Shown in pieces: positions 43,899 through 52,489 of a stretch of 64,000 nucleotides of DNA. Position 1 is the first letter of the stretch. Each line of letters starts with the position of its first letter. The position numbers and the translations under genes are program-made. Source of the DNA: Candidatus Rifleibacteriota bacterium. Its GTDB lineage: Bacteria > Muiribacteriota > Ozemobacteria > Ozemobacterales > Ozemobacteraceae. Below the pieces are notes generated by a model. That model was not told the DNA's origin. It saw nothing but the letters and a program-made list of their open reading frames with translations, and searched no databases. The stretch covers positions 1 to 64,000 of the forward strand of contig JANJUX010000018.1 in assembly GCA_024710355.1 (NCBI GenBank), written 5' to 3'.

Positions 43899-44957
43899 TT
43901 ACCGGCTCAGGTTTTCGATGTTCAAAATTTTGATCGAGCTCAGGTTAAAAAGTTCTTGAATATTGGGCATGTCACTGCGGTTGATGCATATCGAACGCGT
44001 TGGTTCAAGCTGATTTTCTGACTGTATTTTTTCGAGCTGATAATCGAAACCGTTGTTTTTGAGAATGTTCAATGCCCTGAGAAGGTCGGCGGGGGTGACA
44101 AAGTGAAAAATGCAGTATTCACGCCTTCCGCCTGATTTCTGGTAGATAATCTCGTTTTCAAGAAAAACCTTGCGTATGCCGGCAAGATTTTCGACGTGAA
44201 TCATTTCGTTGGCGCTCGTGAAAAAATAGCCATCGGCGTTCAGCGCCTCGAAAAACCTTTCGGTCAGGCGCTGCTTGTTGTCGCTGTCGAAATAGATCAT
44301 GGTGTTGCGGCAGAAAATGATGTCATAGCTGCGGGCCGGCCAGCTGTTAAGAAGATTGAGAACTTCAAACTCGACCATTTTGGCATATTCAGGCTTGACA
44401 CACCAGCGCTCGTGCCCGGCAACCGTGAAAAATCTGGTCATTGTTCTCTGGTCGATCAGCCGCATCTGGTGACTGTTGAATGTGCATTGCCTGGCAGACT
44501 TAACGATTTCTGACGAGATATCGCTGCCGACAAGCTGCAGATTGAATTTTTCTGTGTCGGGAAGCACGTCGAGCAGGGCGAACAGAATCGAAAACAGTTC
44601 GGCCCCGGCTGAACAACCAGCAGACCAGATACTGATGCGATTGTCACCGGTTTTTTTCTTGCGCGCAAGCAACTCTGGCAGAACGTTGCGGCGCAGAATC
44701 GCAAAATGCTCGGGATGTCTGAAAAACCAGGTTTCATTGGTTGTCAGGTTGTTGAGAAGGTCCATGCGCAGCTTAAGATCGCGACGGGCCCTGAGAATAA
44801 TATCAGAGAGAGTGCGGCAGCTGAAGTCTGCCATCAGCGGTTCAATGCGGTTTTCGACAAAAGAGTAGCGGGCTGGCGGAAAGCTCAGGCCGTATTCACG
44901 CGACAGAAACGAACAGAAATCTTCGATTTCCTTGCCGCTGAATCTGCTGAGTGCCAT
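43899..44957 (-). CDS. cheR: CheR-type protein-glutamate methyltransferase
   Basis: N-terminal helical domain with NETWFFRHPEHF, then the SAM domain with WSAGCSAGAELFSI (usual form WSAACSTGEEPYS), IIFCRNTMIYFD and a typical C-terminal strand. CheR methylates chemoreceptor Glu residues. Residues of about 290-352 extend beyond the catalytic domain with no TPR. No chemoreceptor, CheA, CheB or CheW is nearby, so it may act on a sensory or pilus-control receptor elsewhere. It is embedded in the minor pilin operon. Confidence 0.88.
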   Translation of the reverse strand: MALSRFSGKEIEDFCSFLSREYGLSFPPARYSFVENRIEPLMADFSCRTLSDIILRARRDLKLRMDLLNNLTTNETWFFRHPEHFAILRRNVLPELLARKKKTGDNRISIWSAGCSAGAELFSILFALLDVLPDTEKFNLQLVGSDISSEIVKSARQCTFNSHQMRLIDQRTMTRFFTVAGHERWCVKPEYAKMVEFEVLNLLNSWPARSYDIIFCRNTMIYFDSDNKQRLTERFFEALNADGYFFTSANEMIHVENLAGIRKVFLENEIIYQKSGGRREYCIFHFVTPADLLRALNILKNNGFDYQLEKIQSENQLEPTRSICINRSDMPNIQELFNLSSIKILNIENLSR

Positions 44958-44970
44958 TTAACTGCCTTTC

Positions 44971-45159
44971 TTAAGCATTTCGCATACTTCTCGGAAAAAC
45001 CCGGTTGGCGATTACCTGCCAGGTCGGGCGCATCTGACCACGAATCTCTTCTGCACACTGCTGACAGACAAGTCTTTCGCTGTTCTGAAACTTCAGATAA
45101 CTGACTTCAGGTATTCTGAACTCTTTCATTTTCAGGCAAAGGGGGCATCTATCTTCCAT
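44971..45159 (-). CDS. Small zinc-ribbon protein
   Basis: 62 residues with two Cys pairs (CPLC near the start, CQQC about 27 residues later) that should bind zinc. The start at 45159 is supported by GGAG six bases upstream; the longer frame to 45258 overlaps the pilX-like gene. It lies 13 bases before cheR in the same direction. Function unknown. Confidence 0.6.
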   Translation of the reverse strand: MEDRCPLCLKMKEFRIPEVSYLKFQNSERLVCQQCAEEIRGQMRPTWQVIANRVFPRSMRNA

Positions 45160-45212
45160 GACGTCTCCAGTGCATAGATTGTAACACAATAAGAGAGCCT
45201 GTTCAAGCCTGT

Positions 45213-47510
45213 TCAGAATGATTTGAATTCTTCCGGGTCGCCCATGGTATCTTTCCATGAAATGACGACAAAACCCGCGAGTTCAAATTTGCTGTCTGCC
45301 AGACCCATTTTGGGCAGGGTTTCGTCATAAAGTTTGCGGCGGGTTGGTGGTTTGTAAGATACATTTACCCGATGAACGTCATACAGGCGCAGATTCATTT
45401 CTGAACCTAAAACCCGGTGAATAAAATGGGTCGAAAGTGAATGAAGCAGTCCGATGTTGTTGTCACTTCCAAGTCCGATTTTATTATAAAGCTTGTTGAC
45501 ATCCGGCCCGGCATAAAAAATGGTGTTGCGCTTGCCGCACGAAATGAACATGCCGTTGCAGGTCATTTCCGGGTAATAAAGATAGTCTCCCGGTGTGTCG
45601 GTAACCACGTTCGGTGTTACCTCATTGTTTGGGTCGATGATACCCATTTTCTTGCGCAAATCTTTCAGCAGCTTGTATACCCCGTAGTCAAGAGAGCGTG
45701 CATCGGCGCTCAGTGCTCCGCGCTCCCCTGCCGTGCTGCTTTCATAGTTGCCGGCGTAGGCTTTCCAGACTTCGAGGCTGGCCTCATCAAATTTTTTAAA
45801 GTTAAACTTCCCTTCGTTTTCTTCGTATGCGGTTTTCAGCTTGTTTTTCAGCTCACTGTGCGCAGTGTCATTAATTGGGAATTCGGTAAAAAAGCTATCG
45901 AGATCAGCCTCAAAGTCTTCGACCGTGCTTTTTGCTTCTATTGTTCCGCCATGATTGCGGTCGAGGCAGTTGGCCTTTGCAACGCCTTCATCGGCTATCT
46001 TCTCGGCGAGCTTATACTTCATGTAGGGAAAAAGCTCGTTTTCAAAACAGTCGACCGGGCTGCGGTAGTCATAGACAATGCGCTCTCTGGCAATAACTGT
46101 GGCTGCAACATGGTTCTTGAAAGCCGCATCATCAACATCGTCGCGAAAAAGTTGTCTGACTGTGTCGGAATAATCAGGGGCAGTCAATGCGCTTTTGCCT
46201 GAATCATAGTCCTGCGGAAAGCCGTAATAACCGTCGGTCGTCTCGCGATCGCCTCTTTGATTGAAGTCGCCTGCGACAAAAATGTTGCCATCACTGACGA
46301 TACTGACGTTTTTGGGTGGGTTACCTTTGATTACGATGTCTTTTTCACAATAGATAACACCGTTTTCGGGGACATTGACCTTGCTTTCGCGCATATTGCT
46401 GCCGAAGTCGAGGTAGGCGGCCTTGACGTGGTTCGCTCCGTCTTTGGTCCAGCCGGAGGGCATGCGATATTTGACGCTGAGGCTGCTGGTGTCATTTGCA
46501 GCGATAAAAAGCCCCTTCGCAGTTTTTGCTTCTGCTTTGTAGTCGTTGAATTTGGGTGCCTGAGGAGGTAATGAGATGCCCGCATGTTTATCTTTTATCC
46601 ATGGTTTCAGGTCTTCTCCGAAAGTCGGGGTTGTCTTTTTTAATTCATTTGGATAAGCACCATACGGCTTTTCGGCAGGATTGTCGTAAGTGCCGTTTGT
46701 CGGGAAAACAGTATTTGTCGGAATTACGATATTTTTTTCCGGGGCGCCGCGTTTTTCTCGAAAATTGGCTTTCAGAGGGCTGTAAATAAATATGCCACCG
46801 CCACCACTGATGATGGCGTTCATGTCCTGGAGTTCCTGGATGGTGCCGTGACCAACCGGGCTGTGGCTTGACATCATTATGCGCCCGATTTCGACGCCTT
46901 CGTGCCCATAAAGATGACCGGTCGAAAAAATGTTTCTGTTATTGTCGTTGGTTTTACCGAATACCAGCGAGAGAAATCCGCCGTCATACATGAGAAACTC
47001 ACGGGCCGGAAACCTGCGGTTAATGACTGCTTCTACCTTTCTGACAGTGCTTTCGTAGATTCCCTGTGATTCGATTTTTATGTAACTGAGGCTTTCGTCT
47101 ATGGTTTTTGTTTTGTCGTCGTCTCTATATTGAATACGCCCGACCCTTACGCGAAACTTGCCGTCGCCAAGACTGCCGGTGTAGGTGCCTGAATTTGTCT
47201 GGTCGATTTTCAGACCATGTGCTGATACATCCTGCAGATAACTTTTTCGCGTTTTCGTTCCCTGCCATTTGAGATCTTTCGACAGTTCGTGGGTCAAAAA
47301 GCTCGCATTTCTGAACAGTTCTCCAATTGCCAGCTCAAGACCGGCTTCAGCCAGAGCCAGGGCTTTCACCCTGCGACTTTCCTGAATCGTTGTCTGCATG
47401 CGGTATGAAGAGAACGTGTGAACGGCAGCGATAATGAAGAAGAGAACGATGCCCATGCCAATGGCGGTAATGATTGCTGAACCTCTGCGGGCGCTTTGTG
47501 AAAAGTTCAT
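45213..47510 (-). CDS. PilX-like large minor pilin
   Basis: A prepilin-like N-terminus (QSARRG/SAIITAIGMGIVLFF) without Glu at +5, followed by a hydrophobic helix and the helix pattern ALALAEAGLELAIGEL seen in PilX/GspK families. The remaining 700 residues are unusual: a beta-rich region with repeats reminiscent of a solenoid (MNAIISGGGGIFIYSP; VIYCEKDIVIKGN; VSIVSDGNIFVAGDF). PilX of Pseudomonas is about 200 residues, so this is much larger and may form a tip structure. Overlaps pilW by four bases (ATGA). Confidence 0.75.
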   Translation of the reverse strand: MNFSQSARRGSAIITAIGMGIVLFFIIAAVHTFSSYRMQTTIQESRRVKALALAEAGLELAIGELFRNASFLTHELSKDLKWQGTKTRKSYLQDVSAHGLKIDQTNSGTYTGSLGDGKFRVRVGRIQYRDDDKTKTIDESLSYIKIESQGIYESTVRKVEAVINRRFPAREFLMYDGGFLSLVFGKTNDNNRNIFSTGHLYGHEGVEIGRIMMSSHSPVGHGTIQELQDMNAIISGGGGIFIYSPLKANFREKRGAPEKNIVIPTNTVFPTNGTYDNPAEKPYGAYPNELKKTTPTFGEDLKPWIKDKHAGISLPPQAPKFNDYKAEAKTAKGLFIAANDTSSLSVKYRMPSGWTKDGANHVKAAYLDFGSNMRESKVNVPENGVIYCEKDIVIKGNPPKNVSIVSDGNIFVAGDFNQRGDRETTDGYYGFPQDYDSGKSALTAPDYSDTVRQLFRDDVDDAAFKNHVAATVIARERIVYDYRSPVDCFENELFPYMKYKLAEKIADEGVAKANCLDRNHGGTIEAKSTVEDFEADLDSFFTEFPINDTAHSELKNKLKTAYEENEGKFNFKKFDEASLEVWKAYAGNYESSTAGERGALSADARSLDYGVYKLLKDLRKKMGIIDPNNEVTPNVVTDTPGDYLYYPEMTCNGMFISCGKRNTIFYAGPDVNKLYNKIGLGSDNNIGLLHSLSTHFIHRVLGSEMNLRLYDVHRVNVSYKPPTRRKLYDETLPKMGLADSKFELAGFVVISWKDTMGDPEEFKSF

Positions 47511-48169
47511 TCCGGGCTCGCCCCCCTCTCTTTTACTGAAATGACGATCTCATTGGCGTAATTGCCGGCATCAGGGCCATCCTGGCTTCTCGCCAGTTTC
47601 AGCCTGATGTAGATGTTGCCAGATCTTGATGCATCCGGGTCATTGACCCGGTAGAAGACGCATTCTTTGATGCCATTCAAAACCTGAAAAACCGTCATTT
47701 CTGAGTTGACCGGCTTTTTCTGGTTGTCATAAGGCATCATTTCGCGGTTGAGGATCCAGAGACTTTTCGGGTTGGTTTCATCTTCCTTTTCGACAAAATA
47801 TCTGATTTCATGCTGCACGTAGTTCACCTGGCCCGCTGGCAGGTCCATCGGATCCTTTTCAAAATCGTAAAGAACTTTGGTGAATTTCAGCTGGTTGTCT
47901 GCGTTTTCGGTTTTCAGGCCGGCGACGGCATCAGGTGCTACTGCTGGCGGCATGTTGTCGAAAATGTAATTCGATTCGCGCAGGTCGTCAGTGATTTTCA
48001 GAAGGGTGCGGTCGAGTTCGTCATTAATGGTATGATTGGCAAGAATTTCTTTTGCACTCTGCTGACTGCTCGAGTATACCCGCCACAGTGCGGTCAAAAT
48101 CAGTGTGAGAATGATTATTCCCACCATCAGTTCGACCACGGTTGTGCCTTTTTGAATGCTTCGCAACAT
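47507..48169 (-). CDS. PilW/GspJ-like minor pilin
   Basis: Leader MLRSIQKG, cleavage site G/TTVVELMVGII (Glu at +5), assembly helix and a 185-residue beta-rich domain. Order (V-W-X-like) and size fit a PilW/GspJ-type minor pilin that primes fibre assembly. It starts one base after the preceding gene's stop and overlaps the PilX-like gene. It contains an NETNPKS-type stretch but no clear sequon. Confidence 0.85.
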   Translation of the reverse strand: MLRSIQKGTTVVELMVGIIILTLILTALWRVYSSSQQSAKEILANHTINDELDRTLLKITDDLRESNYIFDNMPPAVAPDAVAGLKTENADNQLKFTKVLYDFEKDPMDLPAGQVNYVQHEIRYFVEKEDETNPKSLWILNREMMPYDNQKKPVNSEMTVFQVLNGIKECVFYRVNDPDASRSGNIYIRLKLARSQDGPDAGNYANEIVISVKERGASPE

Positions 48170-48170
48170 T

Positions 48171-48638
48171 TTATTCCCTTTGCGAGATGGCGGTTGAAAT
48201 GCTGAGACGGTGATTCCGCTTGTCTTTGCCCTCGTAGGCGATCGTGAACTTCAGCAGATACACATTCGGAATCGAACCGGGACCGGCGGCATCGGTGAGC
48301 ACCGGGGTAATTGCGGTCTCGTCGGCAACAATCAGATAGTCTATGCCGTTAACCGTGTGCTTACGGTATTCGTCATCATTTTTGATTTTCCACTCAAAGG
48401 TTTTTTTCTTTTTGGCTTCGTCTGTGTATTGATCAGCGTCAAGCATGTCAAACTTGAACGAACGGCAGGTTTCCTGAATTTTCTGGGCGACGAAAGCTGC
48501 CGAAGAATGATCTCGGGTGGCTGTAACCGTCTGAGTTTGGCTGATGATGACATTCAAAGAGGGCACTACTATCAGAGCCAGAAGAATGACCCCGATCATG
48601 ATTTCGACCATTGACATGCCCGAACGGAAACAGGCCAT
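48171..48638 (-). CDS. PilV/GspI-like minor pilin
   Basis: Leader MACFRSG, cleavage site G/MSMVEIMIGVILL (Glu at +5), and a 148-residue mature protein with a beta-rich second half. Matches PilV/GspI-type minor pilins. It lies one base after namZ and one base before pilW, so all are in one operon. Confidence 0.85.
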   Translation of the reverse strand: MACFRSGMSMVEIMIGVILLALIVVPSLNVIISQTQTVTATRDHSSAAFVAQKIQETCRSFKFDMLDADQYTDEAKKKKTFEWKIKNDDEYRKHTVNGIDYLIVADETAITPVLTDAAGPGSIPNVYLLKFTIAYEGKDKRNHRLSISTAISQRE

Positions 48639-48639
48639 A

Positions 48640-49872
48640 TTATTCCGGGTAGATGAGAAACTCCCGCCTCTTTTTCAGATAATCATTCAGTTCGCTCTGC
48701 AGGCCGGCATGAATCTGCAGTAGAGTCTGGCCGCCAAGAATGCCGCCTCTGACTTTGCCACTGCCGAGAAGAGTGTCGAGCGCCTCTGCCGCTGCCGCAT
48801 TGCTCAGTGGGATGCGCTCAGGGTAAAGCTCGTTGAGAGCTCTCAAAATCGCCATACCCGCCAGAAAGGGGTCGAAGGTCAGCCGGTCGGTTACCACGAT
48901 TTCGATGCCCGTGGTTTTTTTCTGGGCAAAAAGGCCATAATAAGGCTTTTCTGAGGCGGGTATGAATCTGACGCCAGTCAGTTTATGTCTTTCGAGTCTC
49001 TGAGAAAGGAGTTCGCCGTCGATCCAGGGGGCAAGAACGTAATGAAACGGCCGATTGGTGCCCACGCCGGTCGAGAAAACTCCCATCTCGCCGAGAAAGC
49101 CGGTTACGGCATAAAACAGCGGCGAATCTGGTTCAGGGATGTGGTCAGAGGGTGGCACCCAGTGCAGCCCAGTGTCTTTGAACGCCATGCCGCGCGAATA
49201 GCCTTCCATACCGATGATGGTAAGATTTGCACCCAGACCGAAAACCTTGTTGAAATAAAGGGCGAGCTCGCCGATCGTCAGGCCGTAGATGAGCGGAACC
49301 GGGTAGACGCCAAAGCGACTGCGCAGAGCAACTTCTAATACCGGGCCGCTGACCATGGTCGCATTGATCGGGTTGGGGCGGTCGAGCACCAGAACCGGCA
49401 CGCCTGCTTCCCTGGCCAGATCGAGCAATTGCGCCATCAGGGTGACGTATTTGAAGTAACGCAGGCCGATGTCCTGAAAGTCGATTATCAGCAGATCAAG
49501 GCCCTGAATGGCAGAAACCGGCGGTCGCTGCAGCGGGTCAGAAATCTCGTAAACCCTGGCGTTAGTGAGGGCGTCATATTTTATCTCAGGGCCTTCGCCC
49601 GGCATCGTCTCGCGAAAATAGCTGTCGCCCGTGATGATTGTCTTGACCGAAGCGGCCTTCGCCAGCCGGTCGATACTGTGGCTCAGCGACATGTCGACTG
49701 CGGTTTTTGCCGTGAAAATCGCCAGCTTTTTGCCTCTTACCATCTCAGGGTGCTCTCTGGCCAGCACGTCGATGCCGATTTTTACCCGGGGTGCCGCAGA
49801 CAGCTGCGGCAGAGAGAAAAGAATCAGCAGCAGTGCCAGCCCCGCATATAATTTATTGTATTGCAAGTTCAT
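48640..49872 (-). CDS. DUF1343 / NamZ-like exported protein, divergent
   Basis: A signal peptide (about 1-26) and one DUF1343 domain: IDFQDIGLRYFKYVTLM, VLDRPNPINATMVSGPVLE, PLIYGLTIGELA, WVPPSDHIP, VGTNRPFHYVLAPW. Some DUF1343 proteins are exo-beta-N-acetylmuramidases (NamZ) that release MurNAc from peptidoglycan chains. The PEHG segment and EGTN-type loop that I recall as conserved are not present (TGDSYFRET and VFSTGVGTN occur), so activity may differ. It begins an operon that continues into pilV, pilW and pilX. Confidence 0.8.
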   Translation of the reverse strand: MNLQYNKLYAGLALLLILFSLPQLSAAPRVKIGIDVLAREHPEMVRGKKLAIFTAKTAVDMSLSHSIDRLAKAASVKTIITGDSYFRETMPGEGPEIKYDALTNARVYEISDPLQRPPVSAIQGLDLLIIDFQDIGLRYFKYVTLMAQLLDLAREAGVPVLVLDRPNPINATMVSGPVLEVALRSRFGVYPVPLIYGLTIGELALYFNKVFGLGANLTIIGMEGYSRGMAFKDTGLHWVPPSDHIPEPDSPLFYAVTGFLGEMGVFSTGVGTNRPFHYVLAPWIDGELLSQRLERHKLTGVRFIPASEKPYYGLFAQKKTTGIEIVVTDRLTFDPFLAGMAILRALNELYPERIPLSNAAAAEALDTLLGSGKVRGGILGGQTLLQIHAGLQSELNDYLKKRREFLIYPE

Positions 49873-49878
49873 ACCTAT

Positions 49879-49907
49879 ATCTTACTTGATAAATCCCCGC
49901 CCTTCAA
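49879..49907 (-). promoter_or_regulatory. Promoter of the namZ/minor-pilin operon, possibly leaderless
   Basis: -35 TTGAAG (49902-49907), 17-bp spacer, -10 TAAGAT (49879-49884) on the minus strand. The -10 box ends six bases before the ATG at 49872 and no Shine-Dalgarno is seen, so the transcript may start at the start codon. Confidence 0.4.
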
Positions 49908-50002
49908 CCAGATTCCCCGCAATTTCGAACTTTGCCTTTAGCTGAAGCGTTGCGCACCAAAGTGAGGTATAATTAAACGAAAAGGTTGCGCAGGAGGAAC
50001 TT

Positions 50003-50857
50003 ATGATTCGTGAAACAGCGGTAGCGGGCCGGTTTTATGAGGCAGAAGCCAATCTGCTCAGATCCCAGATAGATGGCTGCTTCAGGCATAGACTCGGCGC
50101 GGCCTCGACCCCCGCACCTGTGCAGGGCCGCCTTGCCGGGTTCATCGCACCACACGCCGGCTATATGTTCAGCGGCCCCGTTGCTTCACATGCATTCGAA
50201 CGTCTTGCCCGCGAAAACCCTCGGCCACAGACCATAATTATTCTCGGCCCGAAACATACGCATTATGGGGCTGATTTCTCAATCAGTGCCGCCTCTGCCT
50301 GGAAAACGCCTCTGGGGGCGCTCGAAGTCGATGCGGCCTTGCGTGACCGGCTGTTGTCGAGCATCAAAACTCTTAAAGCCGACAATGATGCCCACGCCAT
50401 GGAACACTCGATTGAAGTGCAACTGCCTTTTATTCAGCACTTCATGCCTGGCAGCCCCAGAATTCTGCCCATAGCCCTGCATTATGCCCCGTTTCGGCTG
50501 ATCGAGCAGCTCGCCTCCGAGATTGCAGAGGTACTTTCGGCCGAAAAAAATCAGAATATCATGCTGATCGCCAGTTCAGATTTTTCGCACGATACGCCGC
50601 GCGAAGAGGCTTATCGCCTGGATCGCGAGGTTGTCGATCGCATTCTTGCTCTCGATGCCGAAGGCTTCTACCGGCTGATCGTTGAAGAAGACCGCTCGGT
50701 TTGCGGCCTGATGCCGATCACGGCGTTACTGACCATTTTCGGCCGCACCAGGCAGAATATCTGCGCTTCGCTACTGAAATATGCCACCAGCATGGACATC
50801 ATGCGGCATGAGCGTGGCGTCGGCTACGCTTCGATAATTTTCGAGGAAAAAGCATGA
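50003..50857 (+). CDS. amrB: Memo-like protein (AmmeMemoRadiSam system protein B)
   Basis: A complete Memo domain: RETAVAGRFYEA, APHAGYMFSGPVA, GPKHTHYGADFS, AMEHSIEVQLPFI, and IASSDFSHDTP, with several conserved His residues. Bacterial members are called AmrB and often occur with AmrA and the radical SAM protein AmrS; neither is here. SD AGGAGG lies seven bases upstream. A small membrane protein overlaps the end by four bases. Confidence 0.92.
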   Translation: MIRETAVAGRFYEAEANLLRSQIDGCFRHRLGAASTPAPVQGRLAGFIAPHAGYMFSGPVASHAFERLARENPRPQTIIILGPKHTHYGADFSISAASAWKTPLGALEVDAALRDRLLSSIKTLKADNDAHAMEHSIEVQLPFIQHFMPGSPRILPIALHYAPFRLIEQLASEIAEVLSAEKNQNIMLIASSDFSHDTPREEAYRLDREVVDRILALDAEGFYRLIVEEDRSVCGLMPITALLTIFGRTRQNICASLLKYATSMDIMRHERGVGYASIIFEEKA

Positions 50858-51093
50858 CCCCATTCGAAATCGGCATTATTGTCGGTATGATCTGGTCATT
50901 CGCCCTGGTAGTCTGGACCCTGACCGAAATTACCAGCGGTGAGCCCAGCCCATGGCTGATGTTGGTCGCTTATATCTACGAGGGGTTCAACTTTACGCCG
51001 GCTGGCATTTTGAAGGGCGCCGGCTGGGCTTTTGCCGACGGCTTCATCTCGGGCTACATCATCAGCATGTTGATTCAGTGGGTGATTTACTGA
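50854..51093 (+). CDS. Small membrane protein coupled to amrB
   Basis: 79 residues with two hydrophobic helices (about 5-25 and 60-79) and a short aromatic loop (YIYEGFNFTPAG). Its ATG overlaps the amrB stop (ATGA at 50854-50857), a sign of coupled translation. I recognise no family. It ends two bases before the convergent TPR/barrel gene. Confidence 0.65.
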   Translation: MTPFEIGIIVGMIWSFALVVWTLTEITSGEPSPWLMLVAYIYEGFNFTPAGILKGAGWAFADGFISGYIISMLIQWVIY

Positions 51094-51095
51094 TC

Positions 51096-52406
51096 TCAGA
51101 ACGATACGGTGCCGGCCAGTTCTAGCCGGCGTTCGCGGTAATAATCGTGCAGGCGGTCGCCGAGTGAGGCGAATAGACTGCCGGTCGAGAAACGGTATGA
51201 AAGAAAAACCGTGGCACCGACACCGTTTTCGGTAAAAGTTTCGGTGTTGCCGAAGCGGTAGCTGCTGACGATATAACTGCTGTCAACACCCCACCACCAC
51301 TGTGCGCCAACCGAGCGCTCCCATGACAGGGCCAGTTCGCCGCCTTTGTGATCAGACGGAGCCCAGTAATTCAAGAGACTGCCGCTGCGGTCGACCTGTT
51401 TTTCAAAACTGGCCTGAAAGGCTCTGAGCGTCGCAGTCAGAAAGGGGGCATTGCGGTGAAATACCGCGTGAATCAATTCGCTGTCGTAACGGCGGCGCGA
51501 ATTGCCATCAGAAATGTCGCCGAAAGTTACGGTCTGTACCGCCCGGGTTCGTCGGTGCAAATCTCCATATAGGCTTACGCCGGTTGATTTTTCATCATAT
51601 TTGTTCTGCACGGTGAAAATGTTATCTTTGTAGGCACTTTTTCCGGTTCTCAGACCGAGCTTAAGGTTTTCAGTGCCAGAAATACCCTGAACCGAATAGC
51701 CGCCGACACTTTCACCGCCAGGGAACACCTCGGGCGCAAGCGCGACAGCAAAACTTGTCTGTTCATCTGCCTGATAGTGCAGGGTGCCAGAATAAACCTG
51801 ACTTGATACCGAAACCCCGTTATGTTTATGTGACCAGTTCTCAAAACGGTATCTGCCACTGAGCTTGCGATACTCTGCCGACGGGAAAAAACCATCGATG
51901 GATGAGACGATCTCGAGCAGATTCTGGTCGTTCTCTCTGATACTGAGCCCGAGTGACCCTTCATTGCTGAGCTTGCGGCGATAGTTTTCAAGCTGCGAAC
52001 GGTTGTAGTCTGAGAGCGGGTGAAACTGGTGAATCGTCTCGATCTTTTCTCTCGCCTGATTGAATTCGCCAAGATGGTAGTGCACCATTACCAGACCCTG
52101 GGTCGCCCGCAGATTTTTCGGCGACATTTCAAGGGCCATTTCGTAGAAGCGTCTGGCTTCTTCAAGTTTTCCCTGAGACAGTCGCAGGTCGGCAAGTTCC
52201 AGGTAGGCTTCAAGACGGGTTGGTTCGCGGGTGAGCTTCTCTATTGCCAGGTCACGCTCAACAGCCTGCAGGTTTCGCAGTTCATGGCTGAGAGTATCCG
52301 GGCTGTCGGTTCCGGGTATAATGGTGTCGAATGGCTGTCCGTGAAGGTTCGCAACAGTCATTAAAAAGCAGATGAGTAGAAGTGTTCTCAAATATTTTTT
52401 GAGCAT
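51096..52406 (-). CDS. TPR domain fused to outer-membrane beta-barrel
   Basis: A signal peptide (about 1-23), a short TPR region (about 50-130: EAYLELADLRLSQGKLEEARRFYEMAL) and a C-terminal antiparallel beta-strand region of alternating polarity (about 150-436) that ends in the aromatic residue F (TVSF), typical of outer-membrane barrels. It recalls the YaiO/PgaA-type architecture, in which a periplasmic TPR precedes a barrel. Export of a polysaccharide or a porin-like role is possible, not demonstrated. Confidence 0.75.
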   Translation of the reverse strand: MLKKYLRTLLLICFLMTVANLHGQPFDTIIPGTDSPDTLSHELRNLQAVERDLAIEKLTREPTRLEAYLELADLRLSQGKLEEARRFYEMALEMSPKNLRATQGLVMVHYHLGEFNQAREKIETIHQFHPLSDYNRSQLENYRRKLSNEGSLGLSIRENDQNLLEIVSSIDGFFPSAEYRKLSGRYRFENWSHKHNGVSVSSQVYSGTLHYQADEQTSFAVALAPEVFPGGESVGGYSVQGISGTENLKLGLRTGKSAYKDNIFTVQNKYDEKSTGVSLYGDLHRRTRAVQTVTFGDISDGNSRRRYDSELIHAVFHRNAPFLTATLRAFQASFEKQVDRSGSLLNYWAPSDHKGGELALSWERSVGAQWWWGVDSSYIVSSYRFGNTETFTENGVGATVFLSYRFSTGSLFASLGDRLHDYYRERRLELAGTVSF

Positions 52407-52446
52407 GCACTTTACCTATCGGCATGCTGAGAAAATTACCAAATAA

Positions 52447-52474
52447 AAAAGGCTGCTCCGGAGAGCAGCCTTTT
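52447..52474 (-). terminator. Rho-independent terminator of the secreted-protein gene
   Basis: AAAAGGCTGCTC, loop CGGA, complementary arm GAGCAGCCTTTT, then TT on the minus strand: a 12-bp stem followed by a T-run. It lies 15 bases past the stop at 52490. Confidence 0.85.
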
Positions 52475-52489
52475 GTGTCAGCTTAAAGC

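Noticed and set aside
45441..46202. Plus-strand frame of 253 codons opposite the PilX-like gene
   Set aside because: No signal or homology; PilX-like frame has prepilin N-terminus and coupling to pilW.
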